Positions 49,805 to 62,885 of a DNA stretch of 64,000 nt are shown piece by piece (position 1 is the stretch's first letter; each line of letters opens with the position of its first letter). The translations under genes were made by a program, and so were the position numbers. This stretch comes from Brachynemurus nebulosus. Its lineage: Eukaryota > Arthropoda > Insecta > Neuroptera > Myrmeleontidae. The stretch is from assembly GCA_035578155.1 (NCBI GenBank), contig JAPWDM010000001.1, forward strand, positions 170,659,498-170,723,497, given 5' to 3'. Under the pieces are notes generated by a model that saw only the letters and a list, made by a program, of their open reading frames with translations, searched no databases and had not been told where the DNA came from.

Positions 49805-51330
49805 CGATTTTGAAAATTTTTTCACTAATAATTAATAATGTTAAAGAATTAAACCATTTCAAATGTATTTAAGGTATTTTATGTGAGGTCAAGGTTTTCG
49901 GGACCTAAAACGGCCAGAAATTAATTAACCAATCGATTTTAAAAATTTTTTCACAGTTAGTAAGTTAAAGTATTTGAATTAATTAATTAAATGATGTCCG
50001 CAAGAAGCGTACGGACTGCCATAGATTATATGAGATCCTTAGAACCCTTTTCTTACTGTTAGAGTACTAGACTTGTATGAGTTTCGCCAGGATTTACTGA
50101 TCCCATAATTGTAAAAAATAAACTAAACGACCAATTTTAAAAATTTCTTCACTGTTACAGAGCTAAACTATTTTAGATAGATTTAGAATACATTATGTAA
50201 GGTCCGCCAGGGTCCACAGGACCCAAAAGTGTCAAAAATAAACTAACTGACCGATTTTGAAAATTTTTTCACTGTTACAGAGCTAAACTATTTTAGATAA
50301 ATATCGATTACGTTATGTAAGGTCCGCCTCGGTCCATAGGACCCAAAAGTGTCAAAAATAAACTGCCTGATCGATTTTGAAAATTTTTTCACTGTTACAG
50401 AGCTAAACTGTTTTAGATAAATATAGATTCCGTTATGTAAGGTCTGCCAAGGTCCATAGGATCCAGAAGTGTCAAAAATAAACTAACTGACCGATTTTGA
50501 AAATTTTTTCACTGTTACAGAGCTAAACTATTTTAGATAAATATAAATTACGTTATGTAAGGTCCACCAAGGTCCATAGAACCCAAAAGTGTCAAAAATA
50601 AACTAACTGACCGATTTTGAAAATTTTTTCACTGTCACAGAGCTAAACTATTTTAGCTAATATAGATTACGTTATATAAGGTCTGCCAGGGTCCATGGGA
50701 TCCAAAAGTGTCAAAAATAAACTAACCGACCGATTTTGAAAATTTTTTCACTGTTACAGAGCTAAACTATTTTAGATAAATATAGATTACGTTATGTAAG
50801 GTCTGCCAAGGTCCATGGATCCAAAAGTGTCAAAAATAAACTAACCGACCGATTTTGAAAATTTTTTCACTGTTGGGGAACTAACTATTTTAGATAGACA
50901 TACATTACGTTATTTAGGGTCCGCCAGGGTCCATGGGACCCAAAAGTGGTAAAAATAAACTAACCGACCGATTTTGAAAATTTTTTCACTCTTACAGAGC
51001 TAAACTATTTTAGATAAATATAGATTACGTTATGTAAAGTCTGCCAGGGTCCATCGGATCCAAAAGCGTCAAAAATAAACTAGCCGACCGATTTTTAAAA
51101 TTTTTTCACTGTTGGGGAGCTAAGCTATTTTAGATACATATAGATTACGTTATGTAAGGTCTGAAATGTCAGTAGGACCTAAAAGTGTCAAAAATAAAAT
51201 AACTGACCGATTTTGAAACCCTTTTACTATTACCAAGGTAAACTATTTTAGATAGGTACAGGTTGTGTTATCTGAGATCCACAACTGTCCTGCGGATGCA
51301 AATGCGGCGTAGAATGCTACACAACGGGTT

Positions 51331-51416
<86 letters not shown>

Positions 51417-51690
51417 CATAAAGTCCGCCTAGAATATACGGTCGAGCTGATTTTTTAATGAGGTCCACCGGGATCTTGCAGATCCGAAAACGCCAGTAAT
51501 AAGCTATCGAACCGATGCTAAAAAATTTCTCACTGCTAGAGAATTAAATTATTTTAGATGGATACAACTATGCTGCACAAAATTCGTTCGGGTTCTTGGG
51601 TCCCCAAAACTACCAAAACTAATTACCCAGCTGATTTTAAAAATTCTTTTACTCTTAGAAAGCTAAACTATTTTAAATAGGTACAGGTCT
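49805..51690. repeat. 120-bp tandem (satellite-like) array, about 15 units
   Basis: Units share GACCGATTTTGAAAATTTTT, CACTGTTACAGAGCTAAACT, TAGATTACGTTATGTAAGGT and GGACCCAAAAGTGTCAAAAA. Four consecutive anchors (ends at 50280, 50400, 50520, 50640) are exactly 120 apart; later ones are 117-122. Central units are most alike and edge units most diverged. One edge unit is interrupted by (TA)n at 51337-51414. No conserved reading frame. Confidence 0.9.
51337..51414. repeat. (TA)n microsatellite within the 120-bp array
   Basis: About 78 bp of pure TA inside the array; flanking units continue on both sides. Confidence 0.95.
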
Positions 51691-51764
51691 TAGATGAGAT
51701 CCGCCAGTGCCCAAGATTTGGAAATTCGCTATGTTATGCAGATGCTGCGACAGGGGTATTTTTA

Positions 51765-51956
51765 TATCTAACTTCAAAAATGATGAATTTCCATAAAAAT
51801 TTGCATTCCCTATTTAACCCACTTAGGGGGTGAATTTTCCAAATTCCTTTCTTAGTGGTCACCTACGTTACATAGGGAACTCCTATGCAAAATTTCATTC
51901 TTCTAAACCCAACGGTTTAGGCTGTGCGTTGTCTGTCAGTCAGTCAGTCAGTTTTA
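51765..51956 (-). repeat. Dispersed repeat with TGAC start, copy 3 (inverted)
   Basis: Runs from CTTCAAAAATGATGAATTTC to AACGGTTTAGGCTGTGCGTT, then GTCTGTCAGTCAGTCAGTCAG. It is the best-preserved of three copies, and like copy 2 it abuts the AGCGAATTTCC element. Confidence 0.68.
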
Positions 51957-51959
51957 GAA

Positions 51960-53449
51960 ATTAATTAAGTAGATTTCATAACGTTTAATTTTACTCCAAA
52001 ACCCCAATCGGATTCTTTTGTTTAATATTTAATTGAGTGTAAATTTTGGAACCGTCTGTTTGCTAGCGTTAACATTGGATAATACCGGTTTGTAATAATA
52101 TCTATTTACCTCTTGAAAACCACCGTATACGTATATGCAAATATTACGTTTATATAAGATACTACACACAACCGTTTGACTCTGTCAGTTTAATAGGAAT
52201 ACAAGTGCAAGTATTGCTGCTTTATTCAGTTTGTATATACTAATTGTAACGGAGCTTTATAAGGTTCTAATGGATAAAGTGTAAATTGAGTGCTGCTCCT
52301 TTGATTACTTATGCTGATTGTTTAAAGCGGTTTTACAATGGCTAACACTATTTTTCACTTACATGGTGCCTTGAACAGAATAATCAGAAACCAAGTTGCT
52401 ATCTGTACACTAGTGATACCAGTGTAGACAAAAAAAACCTCTACTTCCCCCCACTATGTTGTGTAGGTACACACTGTTTGTAGTAGTATTCATACACACA
52501 ACTACACAACACGTATTATCGGACAGAGGCCAGAGCAACGTGTAGTTCAAGCAATAATGGTTTAACAATACATTACAGTGGTTGTGCGTTCGGTGACCGA
52601 CACCGACCAAGTAAATGCCTTAAGCGGTATCGGCCACACTCCTGACACACTGCTATCTACAGTTTTTTTACACATACGCTTAGGGCTTGGTGCAGTGTTT
52701 GCCTTATTTACGTTAAATAGTGTAATGTATTGGGATTTCTGGCACAATGCCCAAGTTAAATAATCAAAAGATTGTGTTAAATGGTCAGTAGAATTTGTCT
52801 GTGGATATTTTCTACCTACTGCCTGGGACATTGTTATTTTCCAAATTCTTAGAACGGGAAAGCTCTAAGAAGGGTCGAATTGGGAGCGAGTGGAACTCAA
52901 ATGGAAAATGTGAGAATGAGTCAAGTTACCTGTGTACATATATGACCATCGGATGTTGAGGAAAGTTGGTTAGTACAGTATAACCTTTTTTTCTGCGGTC
53001 TTCCTTGTGCGATTTTTTTAAAAAATTCCAATTAAAGTGCATAATGTGGATAAAAAACAAGAGAAAGTAAGAAATTTAAACACTGATTTGCGATAATTTA
53101 TCGATAAAATTGCTTATTGATATTTTTTAAGCTTTAATCAGTATATTGCATAAGTTAAGAATATAAGTTCCTGCATCAAGTTTTTTTACAAATGTATTTA
53201 TCCTAATTTTTATAACACTGTAAAAATGAAATGAAATATGCTCTCATGTGTAAATTAACACCTTATTTTGTGTAGAAAAGCAACATCTAAGGAACGTGAG
53301 GTTTTGAGTTATGTATTTTCTATGAAACTTTTTTGTGAGGTCCCGATCCAACGCATAAAATTATTTTTTAACAGTCTAGAGCGAACTATACTTTTTATAG
53401 TTATTTATGAAATTTTTGAATATTTTTTTTTTATAGAGATTCAGCTGTA
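51960..53449. other. Gene-free stretch with a less A+T-rich patch at 52200-52980
   Basis: The patch is open in several frames on both strands (60-89 codons at 52410-52831), with CACACTCCTGACACACTGC-type text and no repeats. No domain is recognisable and no frame is clearly favoured. It could be an untranslated exon or regulatory DNA. Confidence 0.35.
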
Positions 53450-53631
53450 GGGAGAGGTGTGTCAGTAGTAACAGAGGGTCAATTGTAACTTTAAAATTTG
53501 CTAGACATGTATCAATCCTATTGAGGAGTATTATATATCATAAAGTGGCTTTTAAAGTGATGCTTTACTGACAAAACTTTCAGTTAATATCATTTGGCGG
53601 TTTTCTCTCAGCAATACCAAATGTGTTTATA

Positions 53632-54215
53632 CTGGGTGGGCCAAATAAGACCTACCAATGTTAAACACAAATAACTTTTTTATTTTTTGGTATAATTATT
53701 TTTTTCTTTTTGTAGGTTATAACTGAATTCTTGGAAATTTATTATGGAACCATACAATAGAAGACTACGGGTCAAAATTATCGATTTTTTCTATTCTTGT
53801 CAACGATCAATTGTTATGACGGAGTGTAAATATCGACAATATTTTAATTCAATATCGTCCCAATCTTTAAATATCGCAGTCATTGTTGGTGGTCTTGCGG
53901 TAGCAGTGTTTGCACAAAAGGGTATTTTCCAAATTTTTGAAAACTGTTTATATTTAAAGATTGGGACGAACGATATTTAAAGATTGGGACGATCTTGAAT
54001 AAAAATATTGTCGATATTTACGCTCCGTCTTAACAATTGATCGTTGACAAGAATAGAAAAAATCGATAATTTTAACCCGTTGTCTTGTACTCTATGGTTT
54101 CATAATAAATTTCCAAGAATTCAGTTATAACCTACAAAAAGAAAAAAATAATTACATCAAAAAATGAAAAAGTTATTTGTGTTTAACATTGGTAGGTCTT
54201 ATTTGGCCCACCCAG
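53632..54215. mobile_element. Foldback derived from a mariner transposon
   Basis: Arms 53632-53875 and 53971-54215 are near-complete reverse complements around a loop of about 95 bases. The outer ends are CTGGGTGGGCCAAATAAGAC, with TA flanks. The left arm carries the start of a mariner transposase. The unit CGTCCCAATCTTTAAATAT appears once in the left arm and twice in the right. A transcript would give about 240 bp of dsRNA. Confidence 0.85.
53744..53860 (+). pseudogene. mariner transposase N-terminal fragment (HTH)
   Basis: From ATG 53744 the frame reads Arg-Val-Lys-Ile-Ile-Asp-Phe-Phe-Tyr, then Gln-Arg-Ser-Ile-Val, then Lys-Tyr-Arg-Gln-Tyr-Phe-Asn. That is like the first helix-turn-helix of mariner transposases, which binds the terminal repeats. 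The rest of the transposase is missing; the frame runs on into loop sequence. A partner copy lies inverted in the right arm. Confidence 0.55.
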
Positions 54216-54479
54216 TATAAGCTAAACGTAAATTTTGAGTGCGTTAACAATTTTTTGATTTTTGCAGTAAATATCCCATCAATTGGAAGAAAAGTTTTAT
54301 TTGAAACACAAGCAATCAAATAATATTATTAGATGGTTAGTTTCGCTTTTTTAATCATAGTTAATATTTTATGAATTTTTTTCAAAAATTAAACAGCGGT
54401 GGAACAATTGTAACAAATTTAGGAGTGTCGATTGTAACATGTTGCAACTAAAAAAAAAATTATTTGAACAGAATTAAAC

Positions 54480-54600
54480 TTGTAAATAATAAACAAATAT
54501 TTTACTTCGCAAAAATACCACTTTTATTTTGAAACAATATTGTCACAGTTTCAAAATAAAAGTGGTATTTTTGCGAAGATATTTGTTTATTATTTACAAA
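54480..54600. repeat. Inverted repeat hairpin, about 52-bp arms
   Basis: TTGTAAATAATAAACAAATA...ATACCACTTTTATTTTGAAAC mirrors GTTTCAAAATAAAAGTGGTAT...TATTTGTTTATTATTTACAA with a loop of about 13 bases. One arm is shared with the repeat at 9858-9926. Confidence 0.85.
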
Positions 54601-54885
54601 TATGGAATACCATAAAGTAACGCTCAAATCTATTGATATTAGAATTAAACTTTATATTTTAGGTATGAATCGGAATAATAAAGGTAGCGGCTTCGGTTAA
54701 TAATTTACAAAAAAAAAGAAACAATATCCTTTCATTAATAGTTATACTTTGGCAAAATGAGTTGATTTTACTTATATATACCGTGTTTGCGGGTTACTTG
54801 AGCCCAGATTTGCAAATCATCTGATAATTTCAAAAATTGAGCGTAACTGTTATACTTATTTGGGATAGGAAATTCAGTATATTAA

Positions 54886-54989
<104 letters not shown>

Positions 54990-55207
54990 TACGGTTAGTT
55001 TATTATATAATATGGATCTTTTTCTTATAGCTCATAAATTTTATAGCTTTTTAGATTTTGGGCTCAAGTTAACCTCAAGATCGGGTTACTTGAGCCAAAA
55101 CCTAAATTTCCAGGTGATTTTCATTTGAAAACAGTTTGAGACCATGTAGGATGTTGGTTACTAATTAAAACATTGTACAAACATATAAGGAACTTTACTT
55201 ATTCAAT

Positions 55208-55500
55208 ACTCTAATCGCAGCATCCTGCATAACATAGCGAATTTCCAAACAAAAATTAGTTTTTCTCGGAAACTAGTTGACATAGAATAATAGTTTAAAG
55301 ACCTTTTTTGTGTGATTTTTTCTCCTCGTTCCAACAGTGTAAAAATTTTTAAATAAGGAGAAATTTTGGAAAAAAGTTAATTTTTTTCGGGAAAATTTCC
55401 AAAAATAACATGTTTTGGGCATCGGACGTGCCTGGTTAACGAACTTGTCCAACGGTTTAGGACTTTTAGGAATTTCTGCTATAGTCTTGCACCATTTTAT
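55208..55500 (+). mobile_element. AGCGAATTTCC-family element, copy E (5' part)
   Basis: TCGCAGCATCCTGCATAACA then AGCGAATTTCC, then the AACTAGTTGACATAGAATAA and CGTGCCTGGTTAACGAACTT blocks shared with copy B. The (TA)n and 3' end are missing. Confidence 0.65.
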
Positions 55501-56452
55501 ACCAAAGTTATAATGTGCTCAAGTTACCCTAACTTTAAGGTTATTTTACTGATTTATCAAAACCTTAATTTAAAAATTAACGGAATGGTTGGCAGATGAA
55601 CATATCTGAATTTAGTTTAGTAATGAACAAAGTAATAAAATTATACACTTACCTTCCTTTGTAGACTACCACAATTACTTTTACAGTCAAAAGTTAGCAA
55701 CGTAACAAAACATCAATTTCAAACAGAGAGTAAACAACACGTGCCTCACCTCTAGTGTCAATTTTCAGAACTACCTAAACTTAAACACCGTAAACCTACT
55801 GCTGTTACCTACTTGCTAAACATCTAACTTACTTCTACTACTGACTAATATAAGCACAAAACAGAAAATACTTTTTCCGTTTTGGGTTCAAGTTACACCA
55901 CAGGGCTCAAGTAATCCGCAATTACGGTACCTACATATAGGTATATTGATTTTCGATTATGATTATCCTCCGTTTCAAAGCCTTGCTTTCTAGTCGAAAT
56001 CTCGGTCTGCGATTAGTTTATCCTGCTGGTCTCTAATCAAATTCATACTGTTTTCAGAATAAAAAAAATTCTATATAATATGCAAAACGAAAACTAGGAT
56101 AGGAACTATATTCAATGATGTATATATAAATTCCAATAAAAGAGTAATAGAAAGAGAAAAAATTCAGAGCTGTTGTCTGAGATTGTGCTATTTGTCACCT
56201 TCCTCACTCAAAATTGAATCTAAGCCCTGTAACAATTGATCCTCTGTTGGTGACGATTGTAACATTACACTTTGGTCCACATAAAGGCAGTTATTTTAAT
56301 TATAAGTCAACATAGAGTATTTTTGTGCAGCTCATTCAAAACCTGAAAAATGACCGTATCTTGTACCAAAAATATAATTCTCTGTGACTAATAAGTACAA
56401 AGTTACTAGCCTGTATATTTTTTTGTTACTACTGACACACCTCTCCCCTATA

Positions 56453-57525
56453 CGTCTTATATCGATAAGTGGTTAATTAAAGTTTCCAATGTTTGATCTT
56501 GCTCATGACTTTTAACCCTACCTAGGACCAATAATCCAAGATACTGTATCACTGAATTGAGTTTCATAAGGTAAATCGATTTCATATTGATATAAAACGT
56601 ATACCAATAGACTGTCAGTATCCAACAAATTGAATCCATTGATATATTTTGATCATGGATCAAAAGCCAAGGTCAAACGTCACGACTTAGATCAGACTAT
56701 TACTGCCATCTTAACCTATTCAACGAGCTGCGTTCAACGGTATTAAATCTGTATATCCAAAACAAGACATTCCTACTTTTTTACTTAGAATTATGAGTCT
56801 CTATTTAAAGCATTTAATCAGAATTTTATAGCTTGGAATTTAACAGTAACTGCTTCTCGCTAATTTATGTAGTTTAACAATTTAATGGGATTAAATTCGT
56901 TTAAATGTGACCCCTCACACTCTATTAAAATCTAATCAATACATTTCCTATCCAGTTTCCTCTTTTACGACAAAAATTTGCATTTACTCTATTATTGAAT
57001 TCAGTTTCACCATTAATATTTGGCATAGGTACGTTTAATATGAAGCGACGAATAACATCATGTGTCGACCATCACTGGTTTTAATGACTTCACCATTACC
57101 CTGTGAACCTGAATAGCACAAAACAGACACAGTAATTTCTCTGTATAGCATTCAGTAAAGTAAGTCACTCAGTCAGAGTTAACCAAGTAACACAGCCCTG
57201 GCCACCCAACCTAAATATGTAGAGACATGTCATGCACGATGTTACGAAACGTATTTATGGTTCCTGTAACTACACTATCGTCTCAATAAAATAGAGCTAG
57301 GGTATAGTTTTACTGATAACGAATGAATTGCTCCCGAATTAGTTTATTCTATATTTATTTAAGTCTCTTCAAACTGCTTTGTTTTATGTGGTTATTGATC
57401 CGACAGTCTCTCAGATAAATATTTTTGTAGATCTTATAGAAGTTTTTAAATATCTTTTAAAGTTTCTCCTAAATTTTCAATCACTATTCTGATTTAATTT
57501 TTGAAAAACAGATATCAAGCTGTTT
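56453..57525. other. Gene-free stretch
   Basis: A+T-rich single-copy-looking DNA. The minus open frame 56457-56663 has no motif. Confidence 0.4.
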
Positions 57526-58686
57526 GGTCGATTCTGTAACTATTAACAGTCTATAAAACCTCTGTTAGACTGTTAAATTACAGAGTGTTAAAAAATGGTA
57601 CTCTGTACGCAATTTTTAACAGAAATTTTAGGTAATATTCTGTTATTTCTCTGTAAACTTTACAGTGCTCAAAACACTCGCCATAAACTTTACAGAGCTG
57701 TTAAATAGACTAATTACTATGAATATTCTTAAATATTGATAAATTTGATTTTTGCGTTTTTTATAAATTCAATATTTTGACGTTTTAATTTGTCATTTTT
57801 TGAGTTATTTGATATCCGTAAGTATGTAACCATGAAGTATTTTTTGTAGTAAGAAGATTGTTGAGAAAATAGTGCAGTGTTCTTAAACCGGACAGGATGT
57901 AATTTCAAATAAAATAAATTTATTATGAATTATATTTTTTTTATAAACAGTAAATGTTTTCGGGACAAAATCGCACTGACACAATTTGTCCACATGAAGC
58001 GTTTTACCTTTTCTCGACACTGCTTCAGTTATTTAATGTATTTCATCAAGTATTCTTATTCATAGTATTGTCAATTCTTATTTTGTTGTTAGTGAATAAG
58101 CGCTCCTTACTTCACTTGTTAGCACAATTTTTTTTTTAAAATTATTACCCATGAAAGTGTCAATAATTTATGAAAAATTTTCCCCAGAGACTTGGTGGGC
58201 TTAAAGTATTTCTAAAACTATCGGTAACGATATCTATGGAAAGCTCCGATGTGTGTAAATTAGATATCGAAATTATAGTATTATAGGTACAAATGCCTAT
58301 TTTACCATTTGACGAGTGGCGTGAAATATTATACCATTATAAGGAACTGGTTGTCTAGAGAATTCCCGAATATCTAATTTAGAAATAGCTTAACTCATAA
58401 TCATGATAATTTTACGTGAGTTTAATATACATGGGTAATGCACATAATTTACCTCTCCATTTAACGTACATCGCTATAAGAGAATTAATTTTTTACATTT
58501 TATATACAAAAATCAATGGTAATTTAACATAAATAGTTCAACAACAGTAGAATATATAAAATGTAATTGGCATCTTAACATAGTGTCTTACAGAATACCA
58601 AATTTTTAACATTCTGTTAAGAAAAATTTTACAGAGCTCTGTACTGGAAAATAACAGTCTGTAATAATGTAGTTAAAGAATCGACC
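57526..58686. mobile_element. TIR element, GGTCGATTCTGTAACTA ends
   Basis: The left GGTCGATTCTGTAACTATTA and the right (reverse) GGTCGATTCTTTAACTACAT are inverted. ACAGAGTG/TACAGAGCT and TAACAGTCT words recur at both ends. A hydrophobic open frame at 57954-58139 lies inside and shows no transposase motif. Target duplication not recognised. Confidence 0.62.
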
Positions 58687-61600
58687 CATTGGTCCAATGA
58701 CGTGTTACATCTCCTTAAGAGGAACAAGCCAAGGAACAAAAACCTGGGCACAATTTTCAAAAAATTTTATAAAATATAATTTGTAGAAATTTCAATTTGC
58801 AGTAATATTGTTTCAGACAATTTTCTTTAAAAATGCGTCTACCCCTAAACTCACAAAATACATTTCAATTCTTTGTAACCCTTGAACGAAATAGTCTTTT
58901 TCATTGGCGTTCTTTTGGTTTCAGTCACATTTCGGTAAAATCTCGGATAATTTTGTGCGGGCCGGTCACATACATATATAATCACATATGAGAATTATCA
59001 CTTTTTTAATGTACATTTATATTTAATTTGACATATGTTGATCCAAACACTTCGTCTACCATGTAATTCCGATAAATATCAACACTTTCTTACGCGTGTA
59101 ATATGAAATATCATTTTCCGACCAATTAGTCTATCATATATAATGCACATAAATATCGACACTTTCATAAGTATTACAGAAATATTTAAATGGCGTACTT
59201 TAAAATTAAATAGTATTATTGTATCTTGGAATCATTTTCGCCATTAGGTGAAATAACATTTGGTCGTGTAAAATGAAATGTCGTTTTCCGACCACTTAGT
59301 CTACCATTTAATACCGACCATTTAATTTACATAAATATCGACACTTTCTTAAGCATTAGCCAATTATTTAAAAGCAATTCTTTAATTTTAGACCGGTATC
59401 TTGTAGCCTAAAATCATTTCCGCCATTACTTAGGATAACTGGAGGACGTGTTGTATAATTTATGATTTACCTGCCCCCCCTCTTTATCATTTTTTTTTAA
59501 AGCAAAGATAAAAATTATAATCATTTTTATACTTTGTTGTAATTTTTACGTTGTCGAACACAATTGCATATCAATAGGTACTTTTTTTTAAAAAAAGCAA
59601 TATTGGCAATTTAAACTTTTGCCCTATTTTTTACCATTTTCAAGATATTTAGAAAATTAAATTTTTACCCCAATTTTTTAAAGGCGATTTCACTCCGTCA
59701 AACCGTTTTTCCGCAGGTAAAAAAAATATGTATCGCTTTGTTTCTAGTGTTCGACAACACATTCAAATTTCACTTATTTTTTAAACAAAAGTTGTCAAAT
59801 CTTTTTTTTAAGGAAAAAATTAATTGATGTTTTTTGCGGGTCACTTATACTTTTTAGGGAAACTTTGATGTGATTTTGTTCCAGGGTTGGCATTTTCTAC
59901 GACGCCCAGCGCGACATTTATGGTAACTTCGGCCCTGGGTCTGGTCTCGGGACTTTTACTTGTCAGCGTTTTTTTTTTGTTGATCAATTGTATTTTTTAA
60001 AAGAACCTTTTTGGAATTTCTCAAAATTTCACAGTCTTAATTTTCGTAATTAATATAAATAACTATAAAATTTCTTTGGACCCACATTTTTGGTGAAGTT
60101 GTGTATTCTGTTTAATGTTCTTGATATGTTTAGCGGTACGATTTTGTACAAATATGGTCTGAAACGTAGTTGAATATATCTATATGTGCATACGTATGTA
60201 CACCTAGTAACCCATTCGATGCTAATATAATATGTGCTTGCCACTGTTATTTACCTGTCTAGATATAAAATTTTCGTTTCGGTTCGATGACATTCACCTA
60301 AAAACAACATCGGCTTCCGAGAATATAACGTTTCACTGCAGTGAATTTACCTCGTATGTTTCGTAGGTAAGCATATTTATACTGAAGTTTACTTTCTGAG
60401 TCTTCTGATTCCTGTGTGTAAGGTCGAAGAACAATAATGTTAGGAATTTTTGGCCTGAAAATATAATATCCAGTGAATTAGAAATTTCTCTGAAAATTTT
60501 CATTAAACTTGATTTCATGGTACTTGATTTTGTAAAATTTATGTATATTAAATTTTGAAGAAAACCCGTAGTTTAACCGTAGAATACTGCAATGATTTTT
60601 GCGACATTTTTACTACACAAGATATTCGAAGAGAAAATTGAATTTTATAAATAACAAACGACAGAAGGACAAGATCACAACTAGTACTGAAGATGCATAC
60701 AAGAAAACTTAGCAACAGCTCTCCGGAACCCCTCTTAAATTACAAAAATATAACAACCCATAGGTGTTTTTTCACCCTTTGTAGTACTCTCTAGTCATTT
60801 ACCTTTAACAAACAAAAACAGCGCAGTTCTAGGACTTTCCTCTGTAATTTTTGTTTTTTGAACCTTGCTAAGGACGAGGGGTTGTGGTCTGAAAAACACC
60901 ATTTCATTCAAAGGTTACAGAGATTCAAAATTAAGAAAAGTTTGCGAAAACAAAACTGTTGCAAAGTGAAATTACTACAAATTAAATTTTATAAAATTTT
61001 TAGAAATTTTACCGCTCATTCTTCCCAGGGAGAAGTTTATATTTCAAGTCTCCCCAAACTTCTACCTTACTGTAAAATTTCAAAATTTTTATCAATTCTG
61101 ATAAAGGAAATAAAGGTCTTTGAAATGGAGATCAGCAGTCTCCTAAAGTCATGTGATTTATGAACAAAATTTTGCTCTAAAAATAATTGGTATCTTTTGT
61201 TACATCTTTCCTCAAAGTTTCATCTATTTTCATAATCAAAGTCCGGAAAAAATTAAAAACAACGAAAATGTTTCGATTTTTCCCAAAACGGTAAAAATAA
61301 CGATAACTTCTGAACCTCAAACCAATATCTCTTATCCCTTTGCGCTTATAAGACATGTACAGCATGACAAGGTGGTTTGTCCATTAACTCTACCATATTT
61401 AAAAGTGTTTTGTCTGTTGGATCATTAGACATGTACCACATGACACTGTAATGATTGCTCATACTTCACATTACATGAATATTTTATTTAATAACTGCAA
61501 ACACATTCATTTATTAGAAAAATTGTAAATAAAATAATACAAAATCACGTTGAATTATCTTTTTAAAATAAAATTTAGCGCATTTAGTATTCAATTTTGG

Positions 61601-61980
61601 GGAAACAAGGTTAGAACGTCAAAAGAATCCGTCAAAAAAGGAACGTCGGTCGTTGTCATCTGCTACATGTCTTACCAGCCTATTTACAACTCACTTTTTT
61701 TTGCTTGAGTGCAAAGAGTTAAAATTTTGTTAGTTTTATTACCCCACATATATAAAATTATTTTGAGCCGGGTTTCATTTGAATAGTCTCAACAGATCTG
61801 TAGAGATATTCGTCAATTTAGACGGTAGCATACGTATGCGCATACACGCGTACAAAAGGTTTGAAAAAACCGAGATCCGGAAAATTTCCATCAAAAATTT
61901 CGATTTTCTACATTCCTTAGACCTCATAACGTCAAAATCCTTTGAGAACTGTATATACATTAAATTTTTCTCAACTCTTC
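58687..61980. other. Gene-free stretch
   Basis: A+T-rich. Around 58990-59460 the phrase ATAAATATCGACACTTTC...CGTTTTCCGACCA is repeated two to three times with divergence, an old tandem repeat. Open frames at 60858-61428 (91-101 codons) and 61779-61997 have mixed composition but no motif, splice context or partner. A GCGACATTTATGG...GGCCCTGGG scrap at 59918-59939 recalls hAT ends. Confidence 0.35.
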
Positions 61981-61984
61981 GACC

Positions 61985-62500
61985 AAGGCTGAATTAACCC
62001 ACTTTGGGGCCCTAAATCCGTTTTTCTTACCGCAGGCCCCAGGCTTGTGCCAGCTTTAGTTGCGGAATTATTTTGCCGTCCTAAATTACATTGGCGAATA
62101 AAGAAAAGCGACGACATTCATATTCAGATATTGTCGGTTTGACCGTGCTCTAGACATTTATCTCATTTGTCCATGCGATAATCTGGCCCGAACCGGCTGT
62201 TTTAACAAATGTGTAAACGGTCCAAACAATCGCAGTTTCAAGAATTTTGGTACACAACGCCTTTTCCAAAAAAAAAAAATGTTTTGGAATATCGGTTACA
62301 AAATGTTTTCAATATTTATAATACACAAGAATTATTTTTAATTTTAATTAGGAAAAAATTCTGGTATTTTTCTGTGATTCGAATCCATAAAATTCCTTAA
62401 ATAAGGGGTCTATAACCTTTCTTGGATGGCGGGCCATTTTTAAAAGAAGTAATTTTTAGCGAGCCGCACAGTCAGATATTTTGTAATGTATAGTATGTAG
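61985..62500. mobile_element. hAT-like fragments
   Basis: AAGGCTGAATTAACCCACTT then GGGGCCC (61985-62012) resembles the end of the hAT MITE at 626-972. AGGGGTCTATAACCTTTC, TGGCGGGCCATTTTT and GCGAGCCGCACAG (62404-62474) resemble Charlie-like hAT ends. Opposite ends and duplications were not found. Confidence 0.4.
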
Positions 62501-62516
62501 CTTAAACACGTTCTTT

Positions 62517-62885
62517 TAGCGAATTTTCGAATCGATAATTCAGCTACTAGAGCCACTGTCTTGACGCGACTTGATCTCGGAACTATGCCAGAAATAATTT
62601 GTTTTGAAGTCTCTAGAAGCCGAAAATGATATTCACTAAAATTTATATCAACACAATAACTCTCGAATGAAACATCCTGTTTTACGAAATTTGGTGAAAA
62701 TATTGGAAATCCAAGAAGTCACACACGTCCGATGCCCGAAACGATATTTTAGGCATTTTTGCCTAAAAAATTTTTGTGGGAAAAATAAGTTTTTTGCCAT
62801 ATTTTCTTACACCGTTGGAAAGAGGACAAAAAATTACATAAAAAAGATTTTTGAAGAATAATTCTATGTCAAGTCACCGAAAAAA
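62517..62885 (-). mobile_element. AGCGAATTTCC-family element, copy F (inverted, no TA tract)
   Basis: Begins TAGCGAATTTTCGAATCGAT and CTAGAGCCACTGTCTTGACG, then the GTCTCTAGAAGCCGAAAATG and ATAACTCTCGAATGAAAC blocks, in the inverted order of copy B. It lacks the (TA)n seen at that site in other copies; the 62667-62861 open frame is derived from it. Confidence 0.62.

Larger units (their letters stand above)
48988..51758 (-). mobile_element. AGCGAATTTCC-family element, copy D, expanded by a tandem array
   Basis: On the minus strand the 5' signature (CCCCTGTCGCAGCATCTGCA, then AACATAGCGAATTTCC) lies at about 51716-51758 and the 3' part, with (TA)n at 49112-49151, at 48988-49300. Between them sits the 120-bp array with its own (TA)n. 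Whether this is one expanded element or two flanking fragments is not certain. Confidence 0.5.

Noticed and set aside
49805..51690. CRISPR-like regular repeats
   Set aside because: Units of 120 bp repeat in full without unique spacers, in eukaryotic DNA: a tandem satellite.
57951..58139. Candidate 3' exon for the SVWC-like block at 43493 (acceptor AAACAG then a Cys-containing frame)
   Set aside because: It lies inside the inverted-repeat element 57526-58686, its text is Phe/Leu-rich from T-rich DNA, and no SVWC Cys-Pro or Cys-Cys motif is present.
60858..61428. Two adjoining ORFs of 101 and 91 codons
   Set aside because: Mixed composition but no recognisable domain, no splice or poly(A) context and an open frame on the opposite strand; treated as chance.
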